Source of the DNA: Candidatus Parcubacteria bacterium | GTDB taxonomy: Bacteria > Patescibacteria > Paceibacteria > UBA9973 > UBA918 | DNA: 64,000 nt | Assembly (NCBI GenBank): GCA_021731405.1 | Contig: JAKFXN010000004.1 | Span: 12,267 to 76,266 of the forward strand | Direction of reading: 5' to 3' | In this document: positions 6,142-13,741 of the stretch, in pieces | Layout of the letters: the number at the start of each line of letters is the position of its first letter | Numbering within the stretch: the first letter of the stretch is position 1 | Made by a program: the position numbers and the translations under genes | The notes under the pieces: generated by a model | Seen by the model: the letters and a program-made list of their open reading frames with translations, nothing else | What the model was told of the DNA's origin: nothing | Database searches by the model: none

Positions 6142-6825
6142 ATGAACACAACCATTCCTACGTGTATCGGCTTTATGATGGACGGCAATCGACGTTTTGC
6201 AAAAGCTTCGGGACTGGATACCTTGTTTGGACATGTGGCAGGGAAGGAGAAATTTTTTGAGGTGGTGACGTGGGTTCACGAAGCAGGTATCAAGCACGCC
6301 GTGTTTTATGCTTTTTCTACTGAAAATTGGCAGCGTGAACAAGCTGAAGTCGACGGGCTTATGACCATCTTTCTCAATGCCGTAAAAGAATTACAACAAA
6401 AAAATGACGGTCGGAATATTTCTATCCGGATAATTGGTCGAAGAGAAGATCTTTCGTCTGAAATGCAGGCGGCAGTAACCTTGGTAGAAAAGGAAACTGC
6501 CTTTGAAAATCTTGATACGACTATTTGGATTGCGCTTTCATATGGTGGACGAGCAGAAATAGTTGACGCAGTTAACAAAGCGGTAGCAGAAGGTTCCTCT
6601 GTCACCGAAGAAAGCTTTAAGGGTCTCATGTGGAGCGCAGGGATGCCTGATCCTGACCTCATTATTCGCACCGCTGGAGATAAGCGCCTTTCAAACTTCT
6701 TACCGTGGCAGGCTGTTTATAGTGAACTCTTTTTCATAGGTACGTATTGGCCGGCTTTTACAAAAGAGGAATTTACGCGTATCCTCAGTGATTATGAAAA
6801 GCGCGAACGAAGAATTGGAAAATAA
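6142..6825 (+). CDS. uppS: Polyprenyl (undecaprenyl) diphosphate synthase
   Basis: 227 residues of the cis-prenyltransferase family, which adds isopentenyl units to farnesyl diphosphate to give the C55 lipid carrier for cell-wall precursors. FMMDGNRRFAKASG (about residues 10-23) contains the Mg-binding Asp of motif I (normally MDGNRRWA). FYAFSTENW (about 55-63) is motif II, LSYGGRAEIVDA motif III, and DPDLIIRTAGDKRLSNFLPWQ plus ELFFI motif V. The start at 6142 is chosen because it gives the standard N-terminus and follows acyP by 4 nt. The protein lies at the membrane face in other bacteria. Confidence 0.93.
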   Translation: MNTTIPTCIGFMMDGNRRFAKASGLDTLFGHVAGKEKFFEVVTWVHEAGIKHAVFYAFSTENWQREQAEVDGLMTIFLNAVKELQQKNDGRNISIRIIGRREDLSSEMQAAVTLVEKETAFENLDTTIWIALSYGGRAEIVDAVNKAVAEGSSVTEESFKGLMWSAGMPDPDLIIRTAGDKRLSNFLPWQAVYSELFFIGTYWPAFTKEEFTRILSDYEKRERRIGK

Positions 6826-6829
6826 GCCT

Positions 6830-7573
6830 ATGACAGAACCGGCTGTTATATATGAAGACACTTCAGTCTTGGTGGTAGATAAGCCGTACGGGATGCTCGT
6901 GCATGAAGACTGGCATTCGGGCGCAGAGGGGACACTCGTGGAGTGGTTTTTGAAGCGAGTACCCGAAGCGAAGGGAGTTGGGGAAGAAACCACTAAGCCT
7001 GACGGTACTCCGCTTGAACGTTCGGGAGTAGTACATCGACTTGACCGTGAGACTTCGGGAGTGATGATTTTGGCTAAGACCAAAGAAGCACACACCTTTT
7101 TGAAGGCGCAGTTTCATGACCGGCAAGTAAAGAAGGAGTACCGCGCTTTTGTGTATGGACGGATTCATGACAAGTGGGGGACCATTAATCGCCCAATTGG
7201 CCGCAGTGCCAAAGACTTCAAAAAGCGTTCAGCCGAGCGGGGAGCTAAAGGCACTATGCGTGACGCCGTCACTCACTTAGAGCGGATTGGGGTGGGGGAA
7301 TATAACACTGAGCCGTTCTCATACCTAAAACTTATGCCGCAGACTGGTCGTACCCACCAATTGCGCGTTCATTTGCGGGCTATTGACCGTCCCATTGTCT
7401 GTGACCCGCTCTATGGTGAGAAGCAGCTAGCTACCTCAAATAACCTAGGGTTAGACCGTCTGGCGCTCCATGCTCATGTACTCGAAATCGTCCTACCCCA
7501 TGGCCAAACAGAACGATTTATTGCCCCGTTACCACTAGAGTTTGAGCGAGCCGCTGAACGTATTGCAGAGTAG
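6830..7573 (+). CDS. RluA-family 23S rRNA/tRNA pseudouridine synthase
   Basis: 247 residues; converts uridine to pseudouridine in structured RNA. The catalytic motif GVVHRLDRETSGVMILAK (about residues 65-82) contains the essential Asp. The N-terminal VLVVDKPYGMLVH and the later YRAFVYG, GRTHQLRVH and HAHVLEIV blocks are the other RluA motifs. No N-terminal S4 domain is present, so this is the short RluA/RluC-catalytic form. Start 6830 lies 4 nt after the uppS stop; a start at 6788 inside uppS would add 14 residues that are not part of the fold. The exact RNA target cannot be read from sequence. Confidence 0.9.
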   Translation: MTEPAVIYEDTSVLVVDKPYGMLVHEDWHSGAEGTLVEWFLKRVPEAKGVGEETTKPDGTPLERSGVVHRLDRETSGVMILAKTKEAHTFLKAQFHDRQVKKEYRAFVYGRIHDKWGTINRPIGRSAKDFKKRSAERGAKGTMRDAVTHLERIGVGEYNTEPFSYLKLMPQTGRTHQLRVHLRAIDRPIVCDPLYGEKQLATSNNLGLDRLALHAHVLEIVLPHGQTERFIAPLPLEFERAAERIAE

Positions 7574-7630
7574 GGAAGCTTGTGGTAGATTATGGCACGC
7601 TTAAACGGCCTATTGTTTAGATATTATATT

Positions 7631-8215
7631 ATGAAATCAGCAGTTACTGGGGTGACAATCTCACCCGTCAACATGAACGAACGAAAAGAACTTGGTATCA
7701 GACCAGGAGATACTATTCGTGTTCACCAAAAAATTCAGGATAAGGGCAAGACTCGTATCCAGATTTTTGAAGGACTTGTACTCGCGCGAAAGCACGGAGA
7801 TGAGCCAGGAGCTACTTTTACTGTACGTAAGGTAGCGAGTGGAGTTGGAGTAGAAAAAATCTATCCGCTGTACTCACCACTTATTGATAAGCTTGAAATT
7901 GTTAAACGAGCTAAGGTTCGTCGAGCAAAGCTTTACTACATCCGTGAGAAGGTAGCTCGTGAAATCAAGCGACAAATGCGTCGCATGACACTTGTAGGAT
8001 TCTCAACCGAATCAGAAGCAGAGGCAAGTGTACGAGCAGCAGCTGAAGCCAAGGCTCTCGAGGAAGCTGAACTTAAGGAGAAAGAAGCTGTAGCAGCAAA
8101 GGAAGCTGAAATGGCTACTCCAGAAGTAGTGGAGGAGACACCAGCTGAGGTTGTAGCAGAAGCTCCTGTTGAAGAAGTTGCAGCAGAGGCAGAAGCTGAG
8201 GTTAAGAAGGACTAA
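7631..8215 (+). CDS. rplS: 50S ribosomal protein L19 with acidic C-terminal extension
   Basis: 194 residues from ATG 7631. The first about 115 are L19 (bL19), at the subunit interface: GIRPGDTIRVHQKI, RIQIFEGLVLARKHG, FTVRKVASGVGVEKIYPLYSPLID and VRRAKLYYIRE are the family blocks. After the core comes a helical, Ala/Glu/Val-rich acidic tail of about 65 residues (from about 130) that ordinary L19 lacks; CPR ribosomal proteins often carry such tails. Two in-frame upstream ATGs would add residues outside the L19 fold. A strong terminator follows directly. Confidence 0.93.
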   Translation: MKSAVTGVTISPVNMNERKELGIRPGDTIRVHQKIQDKGKTRIQIFEGLVLARKHGDEPGATFTVRKVASGVGVEKIYPLYSPLIDKLEIVKRAKVRRAKLYYIREKVAREIKRQMRRMTLVGFSTESEAEASVRAAAEAKALEEAELKEKEAVAAKEAEMATPEVVEETPAEVVAEAPVEEVAAEAEAEVKKD

Positions 8216-8224
8216 GGTCTGCAA

Positions 8225-8260
8225 AAGAAAAACCCGCACCCCTGTGCGGGTTTTTCTTTT
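8225..8260 (+). terminator. Intrinsic terminator of rplS
   Basis: Stem built on AACCCGCAC with loop CCCT, followed by TTTTTCTTTT. Confidence 0.9.
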
Positions 8261-8282
8261 AGTATGCGCCATGCCGTAAAAC

Positions 8283-8311
8283 TTGAACAGTTATGGGTTT
8301 TCGTGCATAAT
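8283..8311 (+). promoter_or_regulatory. Promoter of tRNA-Leu
   Basis: TTGAAC (8283-8288) and CATAAT (8306-8311) are 17 nt apart; transcription would start about 17 nt before the mature tRNA. Confidence 0.6.
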
Positions 8312-8333
8312 AACGGCCTTGAAGTAACGACCT

Positions 8334-8417
8334 GTCCAGGTGGCGAAATTGGTAGACGCACTACCTTGAGGTGGTAGCGCCTTTACGGGCATGCTGGTTC
8401 AAATCCAGTCTTGGACA
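8334..8417 (+). tRNA. tRNA-Leu (GAG anticodon)
   Basis: 84-nt class II tRNA: acceptor GTCCAGG/CTTGGAC, D-arm within GCGAAATTGGTAGACGC, anticodon stem CTACC/GGTAG around TTGAGGT (anticodon GAG), long variable arm, T-arm GCTGG-TTCAAAT-CCAGT, discriminator A. CCA is not encoded. Confidence 0.94.
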
Positions 8418-8605
8418 CAAATAAAAACTCCCCGAAAGGGAGTTTTTTGTGTCTAAGAAAAATGTGCCCTGCGGCACATTTGCCTGGATTTGAAAACCGC
8501 AGTGATGCCGAAGGCGAGCGAGGTGGGGTCGAGAGTACTTAGCAGAATCTGAGCTTGCGAAAGATTATGCTTAGTAACTCGTGACCTAATCCAGTCTTGG
8601 ACACA
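8418..8605 (+). repeat. tRNA-Leu-associated 3' element (inverted plus direct tRNA copies)
   Basis: After the tRNA: terminator 8423-8448; inverted acceptor copy TGTGTCTAAG 8448-8457; hairpin 8460-8481 (stem AAATGTGCC, loop CTGC on this strand); inverted T-arm copy CTGGATTTGAA 8484-8494; a structured spacer with an imperfect long hairpin (about 8528-8577) and the word GCGAGCGAGGTG; then an exact 18-bp direct copy of the tRNA 3' end at 8588-8605 (original 8402-8419), followed by a second terminator. Confidence 0.75.
8423..8448. terminator. Bidirectional intrinsic terminator after tRNA-Leu
   Basis: ACTCCC / GGGAGT stem, loop CGAAA, flanked by A and T runs. Confidence 0.85.
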
Positions 8606-8609
8606 CTGC

Positions 8610-8633
8610 AAAAAGCCCCAAATGGGGCTTTTT
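8610..8633. terminator. Second terminator, distal end of tRNA-Leu element
   Basis: AAAAAGCCCC with loop AAAT and a mirrored arm ending in T5, 4 nt after the direct tRNA copy. Confidence 0.8.
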
Positions 8634-8684
8634 GTTTTTCTTAAGAGTTTGAAATTCCACGTTCAGTTTTGCGTAGCAATAGAG

Positions 8685-8690
8685 TATGAT
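8685..8690 (+). promoter_or_regulatory. -10 box for the 8698 protease gene, leaderless type
   Basis: TATGAT lies 7 nt before ATG 8698. It overlaps the alternative ATG at 8686, which argues for the later start. Confidence 0.45.
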
Positions 8691-8697
8691 ACACACT

Positions 8698-9582
8698 ATG
8701 CGACTCTTACTAGCGCCTTTATTTCTCGTCTTAATACTGACATTTGTTAGTATCCCTTCGTCTGCTTCTGCTGTAACAATGACCTATGAGGAAGGGAAGG
8801 TACATGCTGCGCTCTTATTACAGATTAAGTCACTTTTGGCTGAGGTGGTGCGACTTCAAGAGTTGTTGGCTGAGCAAAAGGAGCGCTCGCTCGCCTCTGC
8901 TTCGTATACTCCTTACGACACGGTCATCTTTCCACTTTCGTTTGAACGAATCTATGAAGTGAAAAACGGGACTATAAAAAATACTAATGGAGAAACTGGA
9001 CAGCGTGTAGTAGATAAACAGCTCTTTGATTTATTTGCAGCCGTGATTGGAGATGATGCGGTTGATGAGTATGTAAAAGAGTGGCGGGTGTTTAAAAATG
9101 ACAACAGTGACCTCGGAGCATTTGTGGAATTAATTGCTGGTACAGAATCATGGGTAATTGGAGTAAACCGTGAAAGCTATAGTTCGGGAGATGAACAGCT
9201 TACGCGCGCCTTTGCAAACCTCTTCACTCACGAGTACGCACATATATTACTATTCAATGAAACTACCTTTGAGACTACCTACAAAAATCTTTTTTGGACA
9301 GCTGAAGACCAAAGGCATTCTGCTCGAGTACAAAATCTTAACAGTCAGTTTTCGGCACTCAGCCGATATTACGACGAGAATCGCAGTCGGTTTGTGAGCG
9401 ACTACGCTACCTTAAGTGCTGAGGAAGATATGGCTGAGACCTTTGTCTCGTTTGTACGTGAAGAGAAGCCGCTTGGTACAACTATCCGTGAGAAAAAGAT
9501 AAACCAGTTTTATACCTCAAAGGTTTTTGTTGAGGCGCGAGCTGAGCTACGAGCTAACCTTCAAGCTCTGGGAGTTCTCTAA
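8698..9582 (+). CDS. Secreted zincin-type metallopeptidase, putative
   Basis: 294 residues. The N-terminus is a signal peptide (hydrophobic LLLAPLFLVLILTFV, then small residues near SASA). A coiled-coil-prone stretch follows (about residues 35-65). The zinc site is FTHEYAHILLFN (about 175-186), an HExxH motif, and AEEDMAETFVSF (about 240-251) offers a downstream Glu as third ligand, as in gluzincin-like enzymes. I do not recognise a named family. The protein probably acts on the cell surface or outside the cell. Own leaderless-type promoter and a strong terminator make it a single-gene unit. A catalytic role is inferred from the motif only. Confidence 0.65.
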   Translation: MRLLLAPLFLVLILTFVSIPSSASAVTMTYEEGKVHAALLLQIKSLLAEVVRLQELLAEQKERSLASASYTPYDTVIFPLSFERIYEVKNGTIKNTNGETGQRVVDKQLFDLFAAVIGDDAVDEYVKEWRVFKNDNSDLGAFVELIAGTESWVIGVNRESYSSGDEQLTRAFANLFTHEYAHILLFNETTFETTYKNLFWTAEDQRHSARVQNLNSQFSALSRYYDENRSRFVSDYATLSAEEDMAETFVSFVREEKPLGTTIREKKINQFYTSKVFVEARAELRANLQALGVL

Positions 9583-9583
9583 T

Positions 9584-9614
9584 AAAAAGCCCCGCGCATG
9601 GCGCGGGGCTTTTT
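9584..9614. terminator. Bidirectional terminator between converging genes
   Basis: AAAAAGCCCCGCGC with a 4-nt loop and mirrored arm, T5 at one end and A5 at the other; it serves the genes on both sides. Confidence 0.9.
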
Positions 9615-9620
9615 AGTAGT

Positions 9621-10142
9621 CTATAGTCCTAGTGCTCCTAACAATCTATCTTTAAGAGTTGTTTTGGGCATTGAGGGTGCTTTGTTTATAGGATTTCTTG
9701 ATGTTGGACCTGAAGTTAATGGATATACAGGTTTCGCGGGAGGTACAAAGTCTGAAAAACCTTTATCTGGAGAAATTTTTCCGCCAACGTCAGTAAGTTG
9801 ACCGACATATATACCTGGATTTTTTGGGTCTTCTCTCATGACTCTAGTTACATTTTCACTCACTCCACTCTTTAGGATGCTGGACGCATCCTCCACTACA
9901 TCTTCAAGTTGTGCCCCTGTAACATCAGCAACCGGAGAACGTTCTTTGTCGGTTTTTATAATATAGTCTTGCACACCTGGTGAAGTCATTTTTTCCAAAT
10001 CAGCTAACTCTTCGGGGCTTGAAGAAAAGCCCGTATCTGTAGCTTCTGATGTTCTTATCTCATTGACCCGCCTTTCTTTCTCTAAACGAGCAGCTTCTGG
10101 TGTCTGGTCTTTCCAAAGGTTTTCACTCATATAAGTAACCAT
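9621..10142 (-). CDS. Hypothetical low-complexity protein
   Basis: 173 residues, hydrophilic, rich in Glu, Asp, Ser and Pro, with no membrane span or recognised domain. The N-terminal half is likely helical (KDQTPEAARLEKERRVNEIR) and the second half is likely disordered with many prolines (VPPAKPVYPLTSGPTS), ending in a short amphipathic helix (LKDRLLGALGL). Start: ATG 10142 has TATTAA 7 nt upstream; ATG 10130 is an alternative. It converges with the protease gene and is divergent from the ABC transporter genes. Proteins of this type are common in CPR genomes; no function can be inferred. Confidence 0.55.
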   Translation of the reverse strand: MVTYMSENLWKDQTPEAARLEKERRVNEIRTSEATDTGFSSSPEELADLEKMTSPGVQDYIIKTDKERSPVADVTGAQLEDVVEDASSILKSGVSENVTRVMREDPKNPGIYVGQLTDVGGKISPDKGFSDFVPPAKPVYPLTSGPTSRNPINKAPSMPKTTLKDRLLGALGL

Positions 10143-10204
10143 TAATTATTTAATACTGATATTGTCACACAAAAGCAGTTGGAGCTCAATCTAGGTAAAT
10201 ATGA

Positions 10205-10210
10205 TATGCT
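10205..10210 (+). promoter_or_regulatory. -10 box of the ABC exporter operon, leaderless type
   Basis: TATGCT ends 6 nt before ATG 10217; no Shine-Dalgarno. Confidence 0.45.
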
Positions 10211-10216
10211 GTTGCG

Positions 10217-10975
10217 ATGCAAAATCTTCCAATGTTAGAAATAAAGAACTTAGTAAAGGTGTACGGGACTGGTACAAAAGCCAAAACAGCAGTAAATGAC
10301 GTATCATTATCGATCCCAAAAGGTAGTTTTTTTGGACTTCTTGGTCCAAATGGGGCAGGCAAGAGTACAATTATTCAGTGTATTACCGGTATCTCGCAGC
10401 CTACCTCAGGGCAGATTTTGATTGATGGTACTGATGTGGTAACTGAGTATAAGCTGGCACGTACCAAAGTTGGCCTCTCACCACAGGAATACAATGTCGA
10501 TATTTTTGCCACCCCAGTTGAACTCATGGACTATATGGGTGGGTACTACGGAATCGAAAAGGAGCAGCGCGCCATCCGAACTGAAGAATTAATTAAGCGT
10601 TTTGATTTGGAGGGGCACCGAAACGTAAAGTTTCAAAAACTATCAGGCGGACTGAAGCGGCGAGCAATGCTCGGGCGCGCGCTTATTCATACTCCCGACC
10701 TCCTTATCTTAGACGAACCAACCGCTGGAGTAGATGTCGAGCAGCGACGTGATTTGTGGGCGTATCTTAAAGAACTCAACGAAAAAGAAGGCAAGACCAT
10801 TATTTTGACATCTCATTATTTAGAAGAGATTCAATATTTGTGTAAAGACATTGCGATTATTAACAAAGGTCGAATTGTGGCGGAGGGGACAAAAGAAGAT
10901 TTTATGAAAGAGGGAAGAAGTATAGAAGATTCGTACTTGCAGATTACTCGCGACAGTAACGCCCAAACCATATGA
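10217..10975 (+). CDS. ABC-2 type exporter, ATP-binding subunit
   Basis: 252 residues, a complete ABC ATPase: Walker A GPNGAGKST (about 43-51), Q-loop SPQE (about 92), signature LSGGLKRR (about 143-150), Walker B LLILDEPTAGVD (about 163-174), H-loop TSHYLEE (about 199-205). The family is the DrrA/CcmA-like type that pairs with ABC-2 permeases to export polysaccharides, lipids or drugs. The last 4 bases overlap the permease start, so the two subunits are translationally coupled. Substrate is unknown; a neighbouring secreted SGNH hydrolase might act on the same envelope material. An internal ATG six codons in (10232) is an alternative start. Confidence 0.93.
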   Translation: MQNLPMLEIKNLVKVYGTGTKAKTAVNDVSLSIPKGSFFGLLGPNGAGKSTIIQCITGISQPTSGQILIDGTDVVTEYKLARTKVGLSPQEYNVDIFATPVELMDYMGGYYGIEKEQRAIRTEELIKRFDLEGHRNVKFQKLSGGLKRRAMLGRALIHTPDLLILDEPTAGVDVEQRRDLWAYLKELNEKEGKTIILTSHYLEEIQYLCKDIAIINKGRIVAEGTKEDFMKEGRSIEDSYLQITRDSNAQTI

Positions 10976-11739
10976 AAATAAATACCATTGGACTCTACAC
11001 GATGCTTCGTCGAGAAGTGAGGCGAACCATGCGTGTAATGATACAGACATTGGTTGCTCCAGTAGTCTCAGCGGCACTCTATATCTTTATTTTTGGTACC
11101 GTAATCGGCTCACAAATAACTGAAGTATCTGGCGTACCATACATCTCGTTTGTGTTCCCCGGCATCCTTATGCTTTCAGTTATCAATGCTTCGTTTGCAA
11201 GTGCATCTTCAGCTTTATACTTCATGCGCTTCACCAGAGGAATTGAAGAAATTCTCATCGCTCCATTTTCGTATGTGGAAATGCTCATAGGGCTTGTGGG
11301 TAGTGCCGTCATGCGAGCACTTATGGTCTCGTTTCTTATTTTGGCAGTTGGTGTAGCTTTTGGCGCGGTCTCTCTTGAGCACCCGCTCCAATTTGTGTTT
11401 TATGTTTCGAGTATTGCCGCTATTTTTGCAACGCTCGGTATTATTGTGGCGCTCTGGGCAGAAAGTTTTGAGCAGCTGCAGGTTCTCAATACCTTCGTTA
11501 TTACGCCGCTTACGTATCTTGGCGGTATCTTCTACTCAATCTCGTTCTTGCCAGAACTGGCAGCGACCCTGACCCGTCTCAATCCGTTTTTCTACTTTGC
11601 TGATGGTATTCGTAGCAGCATGATTGGTATTAGTGAAGCCAATAGCTTTGTGGGGCTCTGTCTCATTCTTGCTCTGTTAGCGGGATTATCCTTTTTGGTA
11701 ACTCAGCTCTTCAAGCGTGGTTGGAAGATTCGTTCATAA
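10972..11739 (+). CDS. ABC-2 type exporter, permease subunit
   Basis: 255 residues with a short cytoplasmic N-terminal helix and six hydrophobic segments (about 22-44, 58-78, 105-130, 139-160, 170-190, 225-247), the layout of ABC-2 membrane proteins. The region with FVITPLTYLGGIFYSI is the typical conserved 'P...lgG.fyp' segment before the fifth span. It overlaps the ATPase gene by 4 nt and forms the transporter with it. No substrate-specific feature can be seen. Confidence 0.9.
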   Translation: MKINTIGLYTMLRREVRRTMRVMIQTLVAPVVSAALYIFIFGTVIGSQITEVSGVPYISFVFPGILMLSVINASFASASSALYFMRFTRGIEEILIAPFSYVEMLIGLVGSAVMRALMVSFLILAVGVAFGAVSLEHPLQFVFYVSSIAAIFATLGIIVALWAESFEQLQVLNTFVITPLTYLGGIFYSISFLPELAATLTRLNPFFYFADGIRSSMIGISEANSFVGLCLILALLAGLSFLVTQLFKRGWKIRS

Positions 11740-11870
11740 GAAGCTGCTTTTCTTAGTAAGAGTTACCATGCCAAAACCTGTCTCCTGGTAAGAAAACGTG
11801 GTTGTGGTAGTCTACATATATATATAGGTGCAGAAAGGGGGCTTCTGCTAGGTTGCTCCCAGATACATGT

Positions 11871-13634
11871 ATGAAAAACTCTATCTATACAAGGGTGCGT
11901 TTTCTCTTCCCAACCATCATACTGGGAGTAATTTTCTGCATTGCTTTTACCACTGAAGCTTTGGCGCAGAGTGGGTCATATGGCGTTAGTTTTAAAGCCT
12001 CGACAGCTGCGGTGGGGAGTGAGGTTGCTGTCAATTGGCAAGCTCCAACTAGTCGGCCAAAAGATGGGGCATGGATAGGCTTGTATATTGTTGGTGCCTC
12101 AGATCAACGGTATGAAGCGTGGAAATATGTCCCCAACACTGGTACCAGCGGCGAAGTTTCTTTTTATATTAATAAAGCCGGTGAGTACGAGGTGCGAATT
12201 TTTGATTCAAGTGCATACACAAGAGCGGCGGTAAGTGCAGTGACTCTTCAGGTGGGAACAGGTGTTCCGCCTGATGAAGAAGATGACGACGACGAAGAGG
12301 AAGAAGAGGAAGAACCAGGTGGAGGAACAGGTAGCGGTTCATATACAGTGACGACAAACAAAGGTACGTATCAAACTGGCGAGACTATAGAAGTGCGCTT
12401 CACTACCCCGAGCCCAAGGGAGTCATACAATGATTGGGTGGGGCTCTATGCAATAGGTGATGGAGACCAGCGATACAAAGTTTGGAAAAGTTTACCAAAT
12501 AACAGCACTAACGGGACTCTGACGTTTACTGCTAGCGCCGGCACGTATGAATTTCGCCTTTTTAATAGTGGCGGATACACTAGAGTAGCGAACTCAGCCC
12601 AAATAACAGTGACTACAGAGACGGCACCTCCTCCTGGTGGCGGAGAGGGTAGTGGTGAATATGAACTGGAGATAAATAAAACAGAGCTGATGGTTGGTGA
12701 AACAGTGACTCTTTCGTGGTCAGCTCCTTCGTCTGATAACTTACAAAACGACTGGATTGGAGTGTATTACTCGACAGCTTCCAATGGCTCGTATCGAGCT
12801 TACCGCTACACTGACGGAAAGACATCTGGTACCCTCACCTATACTCCAAGCAGTCCGGGGACTTATGAATTCCGATACTTAAAAAATAACGGCTATACCA
12901 GTGTAGGTAAGTCACCAACATTTGTGGTCTTGGATGACGAAGCAGAAGAAACACCTATTGCCTGTATTGTTCCGGCCACAACACTCAATACCATTACCAA
13001 TTATCCTGTTGGGTCAGGAAATATTGTTGCTTTCGGAGACAGTCTCACGGCTGGGGTTGGAGCCACTGCTGGTCGAGATTATGTGAGTCAACTGGAGGAC
13101 TTATTAAGTGTCACTATCGAAAATGAAGGAGTGTCTGGTGATACCACCAGAGACGCACTGCTACGACTTGATAACGATGTTATCGCCAAAAGTCCAGAAG
13201 TGGTTATCGTGTGGCTCGGTGGCAATGACATTCTGCAACGTTACTACGAAGATGTGTTTACCGGTGCACAAAATCCAGGCCTCGCTGATACTCTCCGTCT
13301 CATTTTGCTTCGTATTACCGGTAAGCTTCCAGAGCCACAGGGTATTACTGAAGCAGAAACATTTGAAAATATCACAGAGGTGGTGACGCGCATTCAGGAT
13401 AGTGGAGCGATAGTTGTCATTGTTGGCTTTAGCGGGGGAGTTTTTGATTCTGGTTTAGAAAACAGGTACCGCGAGGTAGCACTTGATACAGGTGCACTGT
13501 ATGTACCAAACGTTCTCCGCAATATTATCGGAAGACCTTCACTCATGAGCGACCTAGTACACCCAAACAATAGCGGGTATGCGATAGTAGCCGAGCGTAT
13601 TGCGGAGTATGTGAGTTGTACGATTCCTGAATAG
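11871..13634 (+). CDS. Secreted SGNH/GDSL hydrolase with three N-terminal beta-sandwich repeats
   Basis: 587 residues. A signal peptide ends near ALAQ. Three repeats of about 95 residues follow (about 38-135, 155-250, 263-355), each with DWIGLY-type and W.Y/YEFR.F/YT..A.S motifs; this pattern resembles the SKICH-like beta-sandwich. The first two are joined by an Asp/Glu-run and Gly-rich linker, the next by a Pro/Gly linker. The C-terminal 210 residues are an SGNH hydrolase: GDSLTAG (nucleophile Ser), GVSGDTTRDAL (block II Gly), WLGGNDIL (Asn of block III) and SDLVHPNN (Asp and His). This resembles TesA-type esterases. It probably acts on an ester in the envelope or environment. Start 11871 is the first ATG; a TTG at 11853 is possible. 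Confidence 0.85.
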   Translation: MKNSIYTRVRFLFPTIILGVIFCIAFTTEALAQSGSYGVSFKASTAAVGSEVAVNWQAPTSRPKDGAWIGLYIVGASDQRYEAWKYVPNTGTSGEVSFYINKAGEYEVRIFDSSAYTRAAVSAVTLQVGTGVPPDEEDDDDEEEEEEEPGGGTGSGSYTVTTNKGTYQTGETIEVRFTTPSPRESYNDWVGLYAIGDGDQRYKVWKSLPNNSTNGTLTFTASAGTYEFRLFNSGGYTRVANSAQITVTTETAPPPGGGEGSGEYELEINKTELMVGETVTLSWSAPSSDNLQNDWIGVYYSTASNGSYRAYRYTDGKTSGTLTYTPSSPGTYEFRYLKNNGYTSVGKSPTFVVLDDEAEETPIACIVPATTLNTITNYPVGSGNIVAFGDSLTAGVGATAGRDYVSQLEDLLSVTIENEGVSGDTTRDALLRLDNDVIAKSPEVVIVWLGGNDILQRYYEDVFTGAQNPGLADTLRLILLRITGKLPEPQGITEAETFENITEVVTRIQDSGAIVVIVGFSGGVFDSGLENRYREVALDTGALYVPNVLRNIIGRPSLMSDLVHPNNSGYAIVAERIAEYVSCTIPE

Positions 13635-13672
13635 GCTTGCCCCATAACTATTGATTGAGAATTTTAATAATA

Positions 13673-13720
13673 AAAAAAGCCCAGGACTTAGCGTGTAATA
13701 GCTAATAGTCCTGGGCTCTT
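13673..13720. terminator. Bidirectional terminator between converging genes
   Basis: AGCCCAGGACT and its mirror around an AT-rich loop, with A7 on the left; the right side has only CTT. Confidence 0.75.
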
Positions 13721-13741
13721 GTGACCATATTGGTCAACAGG

